DNA of 13,625 nucleotides from DATKYV01 sp035528275 (lineage in GTDB: Bacteria; Acidobacteriota; Terriglobia; UBA7540): assembly GCA_035528275.1 (NCBI GenBank), contig DATKYV010000383.1, forward strand, positions 1 through 13,625, written 5' to 3'. The notes beneath the pieces are model-generated. The model saw only the letters and a list, made by a program, of their open reading frames with translations. It made no database searches and was not told the origin of the DNA. Positions 12,961 to 13,625 of the stretch are shown piece by piece. The translations under genes and the position numbers were made by a program. The number at the start of each line of letters is the position of its first letter. Position 1 is the first letter of the stretch.

Positions 12961-13625
12961 AAGGAATGGACTTCCCCCCATCCACGGCGAAAACCTGTCC
13001 GGTGATGAAATCGGCGTGGGCGGCAAGGTAAAGCACCATCTCAGCGACGTCTTCGGGGCGGCCGGCCTTCTTGAGCGGGGTCGCGCGAATGACGTTCTCG
13101 GACCAAGGCCCTCGCCCTTCGGCGGGAAACAGGATCGATCCGGGAGCGACGCTGTTCACCTGGATGTGCGGAGCGAGCGCCTTGGCGAGGCACCGCGTAA
13201 GCATGATGACCCCCGCCTTCGAAGCGCAGTAATGCATGTAACCCGCCCAGGCTTCCAGCCCGCCAAGAGAGGAAATATTGATGATGCGCCCGCGCTTGCG
13301 GCGCAACATTATGCGCGCCGCCGCCTGCGCGCAGAAGAACGTTCCTTTGAGATTGACGCCCAGAAGCCGGTCCCAGTCCTTTTCCGTCAGCCGATCCCAC
13401 CTGACCGGAAAGAAATCGCCGGCGTTATTGACCAGGATGTCGAGTCGGTGAAAGCGTTTTGCCACCGAGCCAAACATCCGCTGCACCTGGCGCGGCTTCG
13501 TGACGTCGGCATGAATCGCAATGGATTCCACACCCAAGGCACGGACCTCACACGCTGTGGCCAGTGCGCCAGCTCGCGAGTGGTTGTAGTTCACGACCAC
13601 GCTCGCCCCGGCGCGTGCCAGCGTC
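12959..13625 (-). CDS. SDR family NAD(P)-dependent oxidoreductase, partial (5' end off the window)
   Basis: The open frame continues past the apparent GTG at 13600 to the window edge, adding TLARAGAS before VVVNYN, which is ordinary Rossmann-fold sequence. So the true start and the TGxxxGxG cofactor loop, some 20-30 residues, are outside. Counting from 13600, it shows NNAG (58-61), the active-site Asn in VNLKG (N83), Ser in INISSLGG (S111), and Y124 and K128 in YCASK. NSVAPG (149-154) and the C-terminal GRPEDVAEMVLYLA and ITGQVFAVDGG complete a classical FabG-like SDR of about 245 residues. The substrate cannot be assigned; 3-oxoacyl-ACP reductase, glucose dehydrogenase-like and pteridine-reductase-like enzymes all share these motifs. 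Its stop abuts the right heptamer array, and it converges with the transglutaminase gene. Confidence 0.93.
   Translation of the reverse strand, partial: TLARAGASVVVNYNHSRAGALATACEVRALGVESIAIHADVTKPRQVQRMFGSVAKRFHRLDILVNNAGDFFPVRWDRLTEKDWDRLLGVNLKGTFFCAQAAARIMLRRKRGRIINISSLGGLEAWAGYMHYCASKAGVIMLTRCLAKALAPHIQVNSVAPGSILFPAEGRGPWSENVIRATPLKKAGRPEDVAEMVLYLAAHADFITGQVFAVDGGKSIP

Overview
The window most likely comes from a GC-rich Acidobacteriota chromosome. The strongest clue is a pair of secreted proteins built like the VWFA-related proteins (TIGR03436 type) that are expanded in that phylum. Acidobacteria-style intergenic hairpin repeats and a stand-alone four-helix-bundle (S23/IVP-type) gene fit the same origin. 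No rRNA, tRNA, transposase, integrase or CRISPR array was seen.

Layout from left to right: (1) 1-186, minus strand, the 5' part of a small, very basic protein that runs off the left edge. (2) 187-857, about 670 bp without a gene but full of palindromes: a five-hairpin cluster, a second inverted copy of part of it, a 109-bp stretch bounded by inverted repeats, and a 26-bp GC palindrome. (3) 858-2626, minus strand, a two-gene unit joined by an ATGA overlap: an ABC/SMC-like AAA ATPase and a small TOPRIM-like (DUF4276-like) protein. This pairing resembles ATPase plus TOPRIM anti-phage modules. (4) 2852-4318, minus strand, a UbiD-family decarboxylase, probably for quinone synthesis. (5) From a divergent promoter near 4529-4557, a plus-strand run of two VWFA-domain secreted proteins and the DNA-repair glycosylase MutY. 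A membrane transglutaminase of the TgpA type follows with its own likely promoter. (6) 12301-12960, a compact unit between two convergent genes: a four-helix-bundle gene flanked by arrays of a 7-bp repeat in opposite orientations. (7) A short-chain dehydrogenase that runs off the right edge.

How the parts may work together: the two VWFA proteins and MutY are closely spaced on one strand and are probably co-transcribed. VWA proteins and a transglutaminase/DUF4129 membrane protein are often found together in MoxR-type envelope clusters, but here no MoxR ATPase or DUF58 gene lies between them. The ATPase/TOPRIM pair looks like an accessory cassette placed between repeat-rich DNA and a housekeeping gene. 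The two observations most worth following are the heptamer-flanked four-helix-bundle unit and the ATPase/TOPRIM pair.
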